The notes under the pieces are model-generated. The model was not told the origin of the DNA. It saw nothing but the letters and a program-made list of their open reading frames with translations, and searched no databases. A program made the position numbers and the translations under genes. Shown piece by piece: positions 36,971 through 45,366 of a stretch of DNA of 64,000 nt; position 1 is the stretch's first letter; each line of letters begins with the position of its first letter. The DNA is from Streptomyces cavernicola (GTDB lineage: Bacteria > Actinomycetota > Actinomycetes > Streptomycetales > Streptomycetaceae): positions 222,179-286,178 of the forward strand of contig NZ_JASCIQ010000004.1 in assembly GCF_029968035.1 (NCBI RefSeq), given 5' to 3'.

Positions 36971-37825
36971 ATGACCGACATCATCACCGAGCAGGCCACC
37001 GCCGCCGCCTCCGGAGCCGCCGCCACCGAGAAGTTCCGCGGCAAGCAGCGGACGGAGGGCGCCGACGTGGACACCAGGCGCGTCGACACCCTGGTCTCCG
37101 AACTCCTCGCCGCCGCGCACGACATCATCCGCCGCCACAAGGTGACGTACGCCGAGTACGACGCGCTGAAGTCCTGGCTGATCCAGGTCGGTCAGGACGG
37201 CGAGTGGCCGCTCTTCCTCGACGTGTGGCTGGAGCATGTCGTGGAGGAGGTCGCGGGCGAGGACCGCGAGGGCAGCAAGGGCACGATCGAGGGCCCCTAC
37301 TACGTCCCCGACTCCCCGCGCCTGCCTGCCGAAGCGACCCTTCCCATGCGCGACGGCGAGGAGGGCACGCCGCTGCTCTTCCAGGGCCGGGTGACGGGTG
37401 TGGACGGCACCCCGCTGGCCGGAGCCCTGGTCGAGATGTGGCACGCCGACAACGACGGTTTCTACTCGCAGTTCGCGCCCGGCCTGCCCGAGTGGAATCT
37501 GCGGGGCGCGGTCGTCGCCGACGACCAGGGCAACTTCAAGATCCACACCATTGAGCCCGCGCCGTACCAGATCCCCACGGACGGCTCCTGCGGCCGCCTC
37601 ATCGCCGCCGCGGGCTGGCACGCCTGGCGGCCCGCCCACCTCCACCTCAAGGTGTCCGCTCCGGGCCGTCAACTCATCACCACCCAGCTGTACTTCAAGG
37701 GCGGCAGCCATGTCTCCGACGACATCGCCTCCGCCGTCAAGCCCGAGCTGATCCTCGACCCCGGCCCCGCCGCACACGGCGCCGGCCGCGAGGTGACGTA
37801 CGACTTCGTTCTCGACAAGGCGTGA
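36971..37825 (+). CDS. catA: Catechol 1,2-dioxygenase
   Basis: Intradiol ring-cleaving non-haem Fe(III) enzyme, 284 residues, converting catechol to cis,cis-muconate. The N-terminal helical domain is followed by the beta-sandwich with iron ligands in GPYYVPD (Tyr), APYQIPTDG (Tyr) and RPAHLHLKV (two His). ATG at 36971; 36 bp behind catB and 6 bp before catC. Confidence 0.94.
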   Translation: MTDIITEQATAAASGAAATEKFRGKQRTEGADVDTRRVDTLVSELLAAAHDIIRRHKVTYAEYDALKSWLIQVGQDGEWPLFLDVWLEHVVEEVAGEDREGSKGTIEGPYYVPDSPRLPAEATLPMRDGEEGTPLLFQGRVTGVDGTPLAGALVEMWHADNDGFYSQFAPGLPEWNLRGAVVADDQGNFKIHTIEPAPYQIPTDGSCGRLIAAAGWHAWRPAHLHLKVSAPGRQLITTQLYFKGGSHVSDDIASAVKPELILDPGPAAHGAGREVTYDFVLDKA

Positions 37826-37831
37826 TGCACG

Positions 37832-38128
37832 ATGCTGTTCGCGGTGCGTATGGACGTCGACATCCCGCGCGACCTCGACCCTGAGGTCCGTGCGGAGCTG
37901 GTGGCCCGGGAGAAGGCGTACTGCCGGGACCTGCAGAAGACGGGGGAATGGGCGCACATCTGGCGGTGCGTCGGGCAGTACGCCAACATCAGCGTCTTCG
38001 ACGTCGCCGACAACGAGGCGCTGCACCGGATCCTGTGGAACCTGCCGCTGTTCCCGTACATGACGGTCGAGGTCACGCCACTGGCACAGCACCCGTCCGA
38101 CCTGGCGGCCGGGGAAGTCTCGGTGTGA
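37832..38128 (+). CDS. catC: Muconolactone isomerase
   Basis: 98-residue decameric-type isomerase converting muconolactone to 3-oxoadipate enol-lactone. MLFAVRMDVDIPRDLDP at the N-terminus and NLPLFPYMTVEVTPLAQHPS at the end are strongly conserved. It follows catA by 6 bp. Confidence 0.94.
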   Translation: MLFAVRMDVDIPRDLDPEVRAELVAREKAYCRDLQKTGEWAHIWRCVGQYANISVFDVADNEALHRILWNLPLFPYMTVEVTPLAQHPSDLAAGEVSV

Positions 38129-38399
38129 GGGAGACCCCGCCTTGACCGACGCGGGCGGTCCGCGCCCGGTCGGCCGTCGCGACGGCCGGCCGGGCGACAT
38201 CAGGTCCAGCCGGCCCTTCCCACCTCAGGGGCCCGGTCCGCCCGAGCCCTCGACCGTCAACTCCCCTGTCAAGGCAGTGAAGTTGGCATCGGAACCTTCT
38301 CCGTCGGCGTGCGCCAGAGCCTCGCCCTCGTCCACGCCCACACCCTCCTCCACGCCCCCGCCCCCGCCCTCAGCACCAGTGAACCGTCCAGGAGTCGCC

Positions 38400-39224
38400 G
38401 TGCCCGCCTCTCCCCTGCTGCACCACCACGTCGCCGGACCCGCGGGCGCCCCGCCCCTCGTCCTCGGGCCGTCCCTCGGCACCTCCGAGGCGGTCTGGGA
38501 ACCCCAACTCCCCTCCCTGGCCCGCCGGTTCCGTGTGCTGCGCTTCGACCTGCCCGGCCACGGCGGTTCCGCGTCCGGTGTGCTGCCCGACCCCGAGCCC
38601 GGCCGTACGACGGTCGGGGACCTCGCGTCGCTGGTGCTCTCCCTCGCCGACCACCACGGCTGGGACCGGTTCCACTACGCGGGCGTCTCCCTGGGCGGGG
38701 CCATCGGGGCCCACCTCGCCGCCCGCCGCCCGGACCGTGTCGCGTCGCTGACTCTGGTCTGCTCCTCCGCGCACTTCGGACCTGCGGAACCATGGCACGA
38801 GCGGGCCGACCTGGTGCGGCTCAAGGGGACTGCTCCGCTCCTGGACACCAGCCCGGGTCGCTGGTTCGCCACGGACGACTTCGCCGCAACCCCCTTCGGC
38901 CGCCGGCTGCTCGGCGACCTCGCCGACGCCGACCCGGTCGGCTACGCGGCGTGCTGCGACGCCCTCGCCACGTACGACCTGCGCCCCGACCTCGCGGCGA
39001 TCAGAGCCGCCACCCTCGTCGTCGGCGGCACGCTGGACACGGCCACCCCGCCGGCCCACGCCCGCGAACTCGCCGAGGGCATCCCGCACGCCGAGCTGAA
39101 AACGCTGGTGTGCGGACATCTTGCCGCCGAGCAGCCCCAGGCCCTGGAGCGATTGCTCACCGCGCACTTGAGCTCGGCTCGTGGCACCGCTGACCCGTCG
39201 CTCCGCCGAGCAGACTCGACGTGA
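38400..39224 (+). CDS. pcaD: 3-Oxoadipate enol-lactonase
   Basis: Alpha/beta hydrolase of 274 residues producing 3-oxoadipate. The nucleophile elbow is GVSLGGAIG (Ser), the acid in GGTLDTATP and the His in VCGHLAAEQ. GTG at 38400 with AGGAG 5 nt upstream is chosen; an 86-residue Pro/Ser-rich extension to TTG 38142 is open but looks non-coding. The 271-bp gap after catC contains a C-rich tract and no gene. Later steps (pcaIJ, pcaF) are not in the window. Confidence 0.9.
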   Translation: MPASPLLHHHVAGPAGAPPLVLGPSLGTSEAVWEPQLPSLARRFRVLRFDLPGHGGSASGVLPDPEPGRTTVGDLASLVLSLADHHGWDRFHYAGVSLGGAIGAHLAARRPDRVASLTLVCSSAHFGPAEPWHERADLVRLKGTAPLLDTSPGRWFATDDFAATPFGRRLLGDLADADPVGYAACCDALATYDLRPDLAAIRAATLVVGGTLDTATPPAHARELAEGIPHAELKTLVCGHLAAEQPQALERLLTAHLSSARGTADPSLRRADST

Positions 39225-39290
39225 CCCGCCCAGGACCGTCCGGGGACGGGCCCTCGGGAGCCGGGCATCGCCCCTTTGTAAACTGCTGAC

Positions 39291-40562
39291 ATGCCCGTTT
39301 CCGCTGCTCAACCGCCTCCGACTCAAGCGGCGAACGCCCGTCCCGAAGAGGTGTGGATCGACGCCACGGCCGGTGTGGCGGGCGACATGCTGCTCGGCGC
39401 GCTGATCGATGCGGGCGCCGGGCTGCCGGTCGTGCAGGCAGCGGTCGACGCCGTGATTCCCGGCACCGTCCGGCTGTCGCAGGCAACGGTTCGGCGCGCC
39501 GGACTGCGCGCCACGAAGGTGGCGGTGGAGCCGCTGGCCGAAGACCATCCGCACCGCACCTGGCGGACCATCAAAGACCTGATCGCGGAGGCCGGTCTCC
39601 CCGCTCCGGTACGGGACCGGGCGCTGGCCGTGTTCGGCCGGCTGGCCGGCGCCGAAGCCCGGGTGCACGGTGTGCAGGTCGACGAGGTGCACTTCCACGA
39701 GGTCGGTGCCTGGGACTCGATCGCCGACGTCGTGGGTGTGTGTGCCGCCCTGCACGACCTCGGTGTCGGCAGGCTCACCGCGAGCCCGGTCGCACTGGGC
39801 TCCGGCCGGGTGCGCGCGGCGCACGGAGACATCCCGGTGCCGGTGCCGGCGGTACTCGAACTGTCCGCGGGCTGGCAGGTGTTGAGCGGCGGCGAGGGCG
39901 AGCTGGCCACCCCGACCGGCATGGCCCTGGTGACCGCGCTGGCCGAGCGTTGCGGAACCCTCCCGGCCATGAACGTGCAGCGGACCGGTATGGGCGCGGG
40001 CACGAAGGACACGCCGGGCCGCGCCAACGTCGTACGCATCGTGCTCGGCACTCCGCTGCCGGCCGCCCCGGACAGCAGCCGGGAAGCCACCGATGTGGTC
40101 CTGGAGGCCAACATCGACGACCTGGATCCGCGGTTGTGGCCCGGCGTCCTGACGGCCCTCCTCGCTGACGGGGCATCGGATGCTTGGCTGGTGCCGATCC
40201 TGATGAAGAAGGGCCGCCCGGCGCACACGTTGCGCGTGCTGGCCCCGTCGGCACAGGTCGCCGTGGTGCGTGAGCGGATGTTCCGCGAGACGAGCACGAT
40301 CGGCGTACGTGAGTGGGCCGTGCACAAGACCGCCCTGGAGCGTACGTGGGTGCCGGTCGCCGTACTCGGAGAGGGGACCGTGCCGGTCAAGGTCGCCCAT
40401 CGCGGCGGAATCATCGTCCAGGCCACGCCGGAGTTCGAGGACGTGGCCGCGCTGGCCTCGGCGCACGGGCTGCCGGTCATCAGCGTGCTGGACGCCGCCG
40501 ACGCGGCCGCAGCCGCGCAGGGACTGGTACCGGGTGCGGCCCTGCCGTCGGACACCGCCTGA
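39291..40562 (+). CDS. larC: Nickel-pincer cofactor biosynthesis protein LarC (nickel insertase)
   Basis: 423 residues; inserts nickel into the pincer nucleotide cofactor of lactate racemase-type enzymes. Conserved motifs: GVAGDMLLGALIDAG, EVHFHEVGAWDSIADVVG, ATPTGMALV, LEANIDDLDP and LMKKGRPAHTLRVL. It is one uninterrupted frame, unlike the frameshifted larC1/larC2 of Lactobacillus plantarum. ATG at 39291; 66 bp behind pcaD but functionally tied to the larA-like gene at 45361 and larE-larB at 62320. Confidence 0.93.
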   Translation: MPVSAAQPPPTQAANARPEEVWIDATAGVAGDMLLGALIDAGAGLPVVQAAVDAVIPGTVRLSQATVRRAGLRATKVAVEPLAEDHPHRTWRTIKDLIAEAGLPAPVRDRALAVFGRLAGAEARVHGVQVDEVHFHEVGAWDSIADVVGVCAALHDLGVGRLTASPVALGSGRVRAAHGDIPVPVPAVLELSAGWQVLSGGEGELATPTGMALVTALAERCGTLPAMNVQRTGMGAGTKDTPGRANVVRIVLGTPLPAAPDSSREATDVVLEANIDDLDPRLWPGVLTALLADGASDAWLVPILMKKGRPAHTLRVLAPSAQVAVVRERMFRETSTIGVREWAVHKTALERTWVPVAVLGEGTVPVKVAHRGGIIVQATPEFEDVAALASAHGLPVISVLDAADAAAAAQGLVPGAALPSDTA

Positions 40563-40668
40563 CGCGACGTCGTCGACGCAGCCGGACAGGCAGCCGGGCC
40601 TGACCGGGTCCCTTGCCCTGCTCCCGTAGAGCGGCAGCGAGGCGAGGGGAGGCGTGGATTGCCGTCGT

Positions 40669-40704
40669 GGCGGTGGCGCCTCCGTCGGGGCCGGCGCCAC
40701 CGCC
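40669..40704. terminator. Bidirectional terminator between larC and the glucuronide carrier
   Basis: Perfect 12-bp stem GGCGGTGGCGCC with a 12-nt loop between convergent genes. Confidence 0.8.
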
Positions 40705-40709
40705 GAACT

Positions 40710-42128
40710 TCACTGCGCCGTACTGGAGGTGGGGGTTGCGGCGGGCGCCGCGTCCCGTGCGGCGCTCCGGGCCGCGCCGTCCTCCTCCCCCTCGGCCTGC
40801 TGCTCCCGGCGCTCGGCCACCTCGCGGACGATCTCCTGAAACCTGCTGTCGGTCAGCGGGTACCGCCACATGATCGCGATGGCGAGCAGTGCCGTGATCG
40901 CGGGCACGGCACCGGCAGCGAAGCGGATTCCCATGAGGGCTCCGTCGGTCAGGTGCGCTGCGCCGGCCTCGTACCCGCCGATCGCGAGGGCGTACGAGGC
41001 GACGGCCGCGCCGATGGCCTGGGAGATCTTGCGGGTGAAGGAGAACACCGCGTAGGTGGCGCCCTCCGTGCGGATTCCGCTCTTCCATTCGCCGTACTCC
41101 ACGGTGTCCGCCTCGAACGCCCAGAGCAGGGCACCCACGATGGCCAGGCCGAGGCCGTGCAGAGCCCAGGCGGCGAGGGGCAGCACCACCGGAGTGGCGG
41201 GCAGCAGAAACGTGCCGAGGCCGCCGACGACCGTGAGGCCGCCTGCCGTGAGGTACGCGTTCCGCTTGCCGAAGGCCCGGACGATGCGCGGCATCAGTGG
41301 CGCGACGGCGAAGTTCATCGCGGCGCTGATGAGGAAGAGCAGGATGTAGAGGCTCGGGTCGCCGAGCACATCGCGGGCGTAGAAGGCGCCCGCGGCCTGC
41401 AGCGCGAACAGGCCGCTCAGGACCACGACCGTGTTGGCGCAGAGGACGTAGAGCGGCCGGTTGCCCTTGAGCGCGGCCAGGGTCTGGCGGAAGGAGACCT
41501 GGGTGACGGTGCGCTCGACACGCTCCTTGGCTGTGAGGAAGGTGCACAGATACAGCACCGCGCCGGCGGCGACGAAGATCCAGGTGATGCTCGTGAACAA
41601 GCTCTGCAGGCCACTGCCGCCGCTCTTGAGGGCGGGGGAGATCGCGATCACCAGGATGATGATGACCGCGTTGGCGCCGACTCCGCGGATGGCGGCGAGC
41701 TTCGCGCGTTCGGAGGGCTCCTGGGTCATCGCGGTGGCGAGTGAGCCGTACGGGATGTTGACCAGGCTGTAGACGAGGCCGAGCAGGGCGTAGCTGACGT
41801 ATGCGTAAGCCAGTTGGGCGCCCTGGGACATGTCCGGGACGTTGAAGACCGCGACGTTCAGCAGCAGCAGCGGCACCGCGCCGAACAGGATGAAGGGCCG
41901 GAACTTGCCCCAGCGGGAGGTCATCCGGTCCACCATCCGTCCGGCGAAGATGTCGGCGAAGGCGTCCCAGATGCGGACGAGGAGAATCAAGGTGCCGACG
42001 GCGGCGGCGGAAAGTCCTACGACATCGGTGTAGTAGAGCAGGAGAAACATGCCGGAGAGGCTGAAGGCGAGATTGTTCGCCGCGTCACCGGCTCCGTAGC
42101 CGAGCACGGTGGAGACGCGAAGCTTCAT
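40710..42128 (-). CDS. uidB: GPH-family glucuronide:cation symporter
   Basis: 472-residue carrier of the glycoside-pentoside-hexuronide family with 12 helices. GYGAGDAANNLAFSLSGMFL in helix 1, WDAFADIFAGRMVDRMTSRWGKFRP-type loop (key residues D-P/A-D, R-W-G-K-R-P) and EYGEWKSGIRTEG in the second half are GPH signatures. ATG at 42128 follows GGGAG. It is 136 bp behind the beta-glucuronidase gene, so glucuronide uptake is the likely role, as for E. coli UidB. The last 35 residues are Ala/Glu-rich. Confidence 0.88.
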   Translation of the reverse strand: MKLRVSTVLGYGAGDAANNLAFSLSGMFLLLYYTDVVGLSAAAVGTLILLVRIWDAFADIFAGRMVDRMTSRWGKFRPFILFGAVPLLLLNVAVFNVPDMSQGAQLAYAYVSYALLGLVYSLVNIPYGSLATAMTQEPSERAKLAAIRGVGANAVIIILVIAISPALKSGGSGLQSLFTSITWIFVAAGAVLYLCTFLTAKERVERTVTQVSFRQTLAALKGNRPLYVLCANTVVVLSGLFALQAAGAFYARDVLGDPSLYILLFLISAAMNFAVAPLMPRIVRAFGKRNAYLTAGGLTVVGGLGTFLLPATPVVLPLAAWALHGLGLAIVGALLWAFEADTVEYGEWKSGIRTEGATYAVFSFTRKISQAIGAAVASYALAIGGYEAGAAHLTDGALMGIRFAAGAVPAITALLAIAIMWRYPLTDSRFQEIVREVAERREQQAEGEEDGAARSAARDAAPAATPTSSTAQ

Positions 42129-42148
42129 GCTGTTGCTCCCTGAGTGAG

Positions 42149-42164
42149 CAGGCATCGTTGCCTG
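42149..42164. promoter_or_regulatory. Inverted repeat upstream of the glucuronide carrier
   Basis: CAGGCA-TCGT-TGCCTG, 20 bp before the start of the carrier gene. It resembles the regulon operator (GGCA...TGCC) with a shorter centre, so the regulator may bind weakly; uncertain. Confidence 0.4.
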
Positions 42165-42191
42165 ACGGGACGGGGGAGGTAGGGACGCCGA

Positions 42192-42232
42192 CGCCCTCCG
42201 CGGAAAGCCGACTGGCCGGTCCGCGGAGGGCG
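42192..42232 (-). terminator. Hairpin after beta-glucuronidase
   Basis: 12-bp perfect stem CGCCCTCCGCGG with a 17-nt loop, in the gap between the glucuronidase and carrier genes; may separate or attenuate the two. Confidence 0.6.
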
Positions 42233-42264
42233 GAGCAGCGCGGGACGCGCCTTGGGGAGAGCGG

Positions 42265-44049
42265 TCAGGCGTCCTTGTTCCAGCGACGGCGCAGGGTGAA
42301 CGCCGTGCCCTTCGGGCGCCGCTCGCGGGTGAACACACCCTTCTTGTTGCCGTCGACGCGGAAAATGCCGGGCGAGGTGGCGAAGTCCGCGAAGTTCCAG
42401 ATCTGTTCGCCGACGACGGCGTCGATGCGGTCGAAGACGCGGTGGTACATCGCCAGCAGCCTGTCCTGGTACTCCTCGCTCCAGGGCATGTCGACGACGG
42501 AGTGCAGGCCGGAGACCGTGTCCGCGCCGTACTCGGTCATGATGATCGGCTTGCCCTGGCCTTCGGCCCAGGCACGCAGCTCCTTCTCCAGCTCGGCCTC
42601 GGCGGTCTCCAGGTCACCGGTGTTCACGTACCAGCCGTAGTAACGGTTGACCATGACGACGTCGGCGAGGTCGCTGACCAGGCACTTCCCGGCCGGTGCC
42701 AGCATGACGTTGACGAAGCCGAGCGGGCGGGTGGGGTCGAGCCTGCGGGCCTCGGCGAACAGCGGCTCGAAGTACTTCCGGGACTCGGGGGTGTCCGACT
42801 CCGGCTCGTTGGCGATGGACCAGAGCACGACGCTGGGGTGGTTCTTGTCCCGCGCGATGAGTTCGCGGATCGCCTGCAGGTGGGTGCGCTGGAGCGGCTC
42901 GCCCATGGTCTCGTCGGAGAAGGTCACGCGCTTGACGTCGTCGAAGATGCCCCCGGCGAGGCCCAGGTTGATGCCGACCGCGGCGGTCTCGTCGATGACG
43001 ACGACGCCGTGCCGGTCCGCGTAGTCCAGGACTTCCTCGGCATAGGGGTAGTGCGAGGTGCGGAAGGAGTTGGCGCCGAGCCATTCCATCAGCTCGAAGT
43101 CGTGCACCATCAGCGCGTCGTCGTGCGCCTTGCCGCGGATCGCGGCGTCCTCGTGCTTGCCGAAGCCCGTGAAGTAGAACGGTTCGCCGTTGATGAGGAA
43201 GCGGGTGCCGTCGACCTCCACGGTGCGGACGCCGACGCTCTGGTGGTAGCTGTCCACGACCGTGCCGTCGGACGCGACGAGGGCGGCCTCCAGGTCGTAG
43301 AGGTATCCGTCGCCCGGAGCCCAGCGGTGCACGTCCTCGACGCGCAGCGTGCCCTCGGCGCCCTCGCCCTCGGCGACGGTCACCCCCTCCGCGTCCCGCA
43401 GCGTGACGCGCACGGCCTGGTCCGCCGCGCTCTCGCTCGCCACGGTGTAGTGCACCGTGCCCGCCGCGCCCTCCAGGCCGGTGACCGCGGTGATGTCGCT
43501 GACGTGGGCGGCGGGAGTGCTGTAGAGCCACACAGAGCGGTGGAGCCCCGCGTAGTTGAAGAAGTCGTGGTAGTACTTCTGCTTCCGGCCCCGGGGGGTG
43601 TCCTCGATCCTGCCGGGCGGCACTGTCTCCCAGGTCAGCTCGTTGTTGACGACCACGGTGACGCGGGCCTGCTCGCCGGGCGTGACGTGCGCGGTGACGT
43701 CGGCCTCGAAGGGTGTGTAGCCGCCCTCGTGGCGTGCGACCTCGGTGTCGTTCACCCAGACCACGGCGCGGTGTGTGGCGGAGTCGAAGCGCAGGACGAC
43801 GCGCTCTTCGGCCCAGCCCTTCGGGACCCGCACCGTGGTCTGGTACCAGGCGTCGCCCACATGGTCTCGGACCTCGAGGTCGGGGACGATGTCGTTGTAG
43901 CTCGCCGGCACCGGCATCTCGCGCGCGGCCGGGAGTCCGTCCCGCCACCAGCCCGCCGACCGGCCCGCGCCCTCGGCGTCCAGTCGGAAGGCCCAGAGGC
44001 CGTTGAGGTTCTTGCGCTCTCGCGTTGCGGTGTCCTGGGGCCTCAGCAT
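42265..44049 (-). CDS. uidA: Beta-glucuronidase (GH2)
   Basis: 594 residues, close to E. coli UidA in length and layout, and releases glucuronate from glucuronides. Catalytic Glu415 (SIANEPES) and Glu506 (MTEYGADT) sit at the positions of E413 and E504, and the N-x-K carboxylate-binding motif is GNKKG (Asn568, Lys570). The N-terminus MLRPQDTATRERKNLNGLW matches UidA, which with AGGAG 6 nt upstream fixes the start at 44049 rather than 44076. Cytosolic; paired with a GPH carrier; divergent from a LacI gene with two palindromes between. Confidence 0.95.
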   Translation of the reverse strand: MLRPQDTATRERKNLNGLWAFRLDAEGAGRSAGWWRDGLPAAREMPVPASYNDIVPDLEVRDHVGDAWYQTTVRVPKGWAEERVVLRFDSATHRAVVWVNDTEVARHEGGYTPFEADVTAHVTPGEQARVTVVVNNELTWETVPPGRIEDTPRGRKQKYYHDFFNYAGLHRSVWLYSTPAAHVSDITAVTGLEGAAGTVHYTVASESAADQAVRVTLRDAEGVTVAEGEGAEGTLRVEDVHRWAPGDGYLYDLEAALVASDGTVVDSYHQSVGVRTVEVDGTRFLINGEPFYFTGFGKHEDAAIRGKAHDDALMVHDFELMEWLGANSFRTSHYPYAEEVLDYADRHGVVVIDETAAVGINLGLAGGIFDDVKRVTFSDETMGEPLQRTHLQAIRELIARDKNHPSVVLWSIANEPESDTPESRKYFEPLFAEARRLDPTRPLGFVNVMLAPAGKCLVSDLADVVMVNRYYGWYVNTGDLETAEAELEKELRAWAEGQGKPIIMTEYGADTVSGLHSVVDMPWSEEYQDRLLAMYHRVFDRIDAVVGEQIWNFADFATSPGIFRVDGNKKGVFTRERRPKGTAFTLRRRWNKDA

Positions 44050-44106
44050 CCCGTGCTCCTGACTCTCCTGCAGCATCGCCGCGGCGGTGTGTGGCGGGTA
44101 TAACGT

Positions 44107-44118
44107 TCAATTAATTGA
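44107..44118. promoter_or_regulatory. AT-rich palindrome upstream of uidA
   Basis: TCAATTAATTGA, perfect 12-bp palindrome 58 bp upstream of the uidA start. Striking in such GC-rich DNA; may be an operator for a second regulator or part of the promoter. Confidence 0.45.
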
Positions 44119-44137
44119 TCGCGAGCAGGAGCTGGAC

Positions 44138-44151
44138 GGCAAGCGATTGCC
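44138..44151. promoter_or_regulatory. LacI-type operator (regulon site) between uidA and lacI gene
   Basis: GGCAA-GCGA-TTGCC, a perfect inverted repeat that matches the regulon consensus TGGCAACCGATTGCCA at 13 of its 14 bases. Placed to control uidA and to autoregulate the LacI gene. Confidence 0.75.
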
Positions 44152-44254
44152 ATCTATTGCCCCAGCGCACGGAACACCCCGCCGACCCGCTCGGCACCGC
44201 CCTGCGCGCCCTCGCCCGTCGACCCGACAGAACCTTCACCACCAGGAGCTTTTC

Positions 44255-45316
44255 GTGACGGACAGACCGTCTCCGCAGGGAGGCGCCTCGCGTTCGCCGA
44301 CCATCTACGACGTCGCGGCGGCCGCAGGCGTGGCGCCGTCGACCGTATCCCGCGCGTTCTCTCGCCCCGGCCGCGTGAACGCCGCCACGGCGGAGCGCAT
44401 CCGGCAGGTCGCCGCGGAACTGGGATACCACGCGAACCCGCTGGCCCGCGCACTGCCGACCGGCCGTACGACGCTGATCGCCTGCGTGATCGCCGACATC
44501 GCCAACCCGGTGTTCGCGGAGATCGTCATCGGTGCGCAGAAGGCCGCACGCGAGGCCGGCTATCTGATCCTCCTGGTGGACGCCCAGGAGTCGGACCAGC
44601 TGGAGCGCGAGTCCCTGGAGCGGACGCTGCCGGCGGTGGAGGGGATCGTGCTGGCCAGCTCCCGCATGTCGGACTCGGCGATCCGCATGATCGCCAAACA
44701 GCGCCCGCTGATCGTGCTGAACCGTGTGGTGAGCGACGTGACGAGCTTGGTCAACGACGACATGGACGGTATGCGCCAGGCCGTGCAACACCTGAGCGAG
44801 CTGGGCCACCGTACGATCACGTACCTGTCGGGGCCCGAGGCCTCCTGGGCGAGCGGGGTGCGCTGGCGCGCGCTGCACGAGGCGGCGTCGGAACTGGGCG
44901 TGCGGGTGCACCGCACCGGTGCGTACCCTCCGACGGTGGCAGGTGGGCTGCAGGCCGCCGCGGAGCTGGGCCGGCCGAAGTCCTCGGCGGTCATCGCGTA
45001 CAACGACCAGATGGCCATCGGCCTGATGCGCGGGTTGCAGGCTGCGGGCATCCAGGTGCCGCGCGAACTCAGCGTGGTCGGGTTCGACAACATCAGCGGG
45101 TCCGAACTGGTCACCCCGGAGCTGACGACCATTGCCGCGCCGGCCCGTATACAAGGCCACACCGCGGTCCGCACACTCCTCGCGGAGGTGGGCGACTCCC
45201 AGGCCCATCCGGGCAAGTCGGCGATCCTGCCGACCCGCCTGGTGGTACGGCAGTCGACGGCGTGCCGGAGGCGGACGCCTCCGGCCGCGAGGGCCTGCGA
45301 GACTCCCGCCCCCTGA
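44255..45316 (+). CDS. LacI-family transcriptional regulator of the sugar-acid regulon
   Basis: 353 residues. The N-terminal helix-turn-helix (TIYDVAAAAGVAPSTVSRAF, hinge NPLARALPTGRT) is followed by a periplasmic-binding-protein fold. GTG at 44255 has AGGAG 9 nt upstream. It is the only LacI gene among the uronate genes and palindromes of LacI type occur in front of most of them, so it is the likely regulator of all. The inducer is probably a uronate or an early aldonate intermediate (inference). Confidence 0.9.
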   Translation: MTDRPSPQGGASRSPTIYDVAAAAGVAPSTVSRAFSRPGRVNAATAERIRQVAAELGYHANPLARALPTGRTTLIACVIADIANPVFAEIVIGAQKAAREAGYLILLVDAQESDQLERESLERTLPAVEGIVLASSRMSDSAIRMIAKQRPLIVLNRVVSDVTSLVNDDMDGMRQAVQHLSELGHRTITYLSGPEASWASGVRWRALHEAASELGVRVHRTGAYPPTVAGGLQAAAELGRPKSSAVIAYNDQMAIGLMRGLQAAGIQVPRELSVVGFDNISGSELVTPELTTIAAPARIQGHTAVRTLLAEVGDSQAHPGKSAILPTRLVVRQSTACRRRTPPAARACETPAP

Positions 45317-45330
45317 CCTCGCGCGGGCCG

Positions 45331-45366
45331 CTGTGACCCGCTGTGACCCGCTGTGACCCGCTATGA
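45331..45366. repeat. 10-bp tandem repeat
   Basis: CTGTGACCCG occurs three times perfectly in tandem and a fourth degenerate copy (starting CTATGACTCC) covers the stop codon of the larA-like gene. It separates two convergent genes; no hairpin terminator was seen here. Confidence 0.7.

Noticed and set aside
36941..38200. 419-residue minus-strand frame opposite catA and catC
   Set aside because: Shadow of two recognised cat genes.
42442..44103. 553-residue plus-strand frame opposite uidA
   Set aside because: The minus strand encodes a beta-glucuronidase with all catalytic residues; the antisense frame has no recognisable domain.
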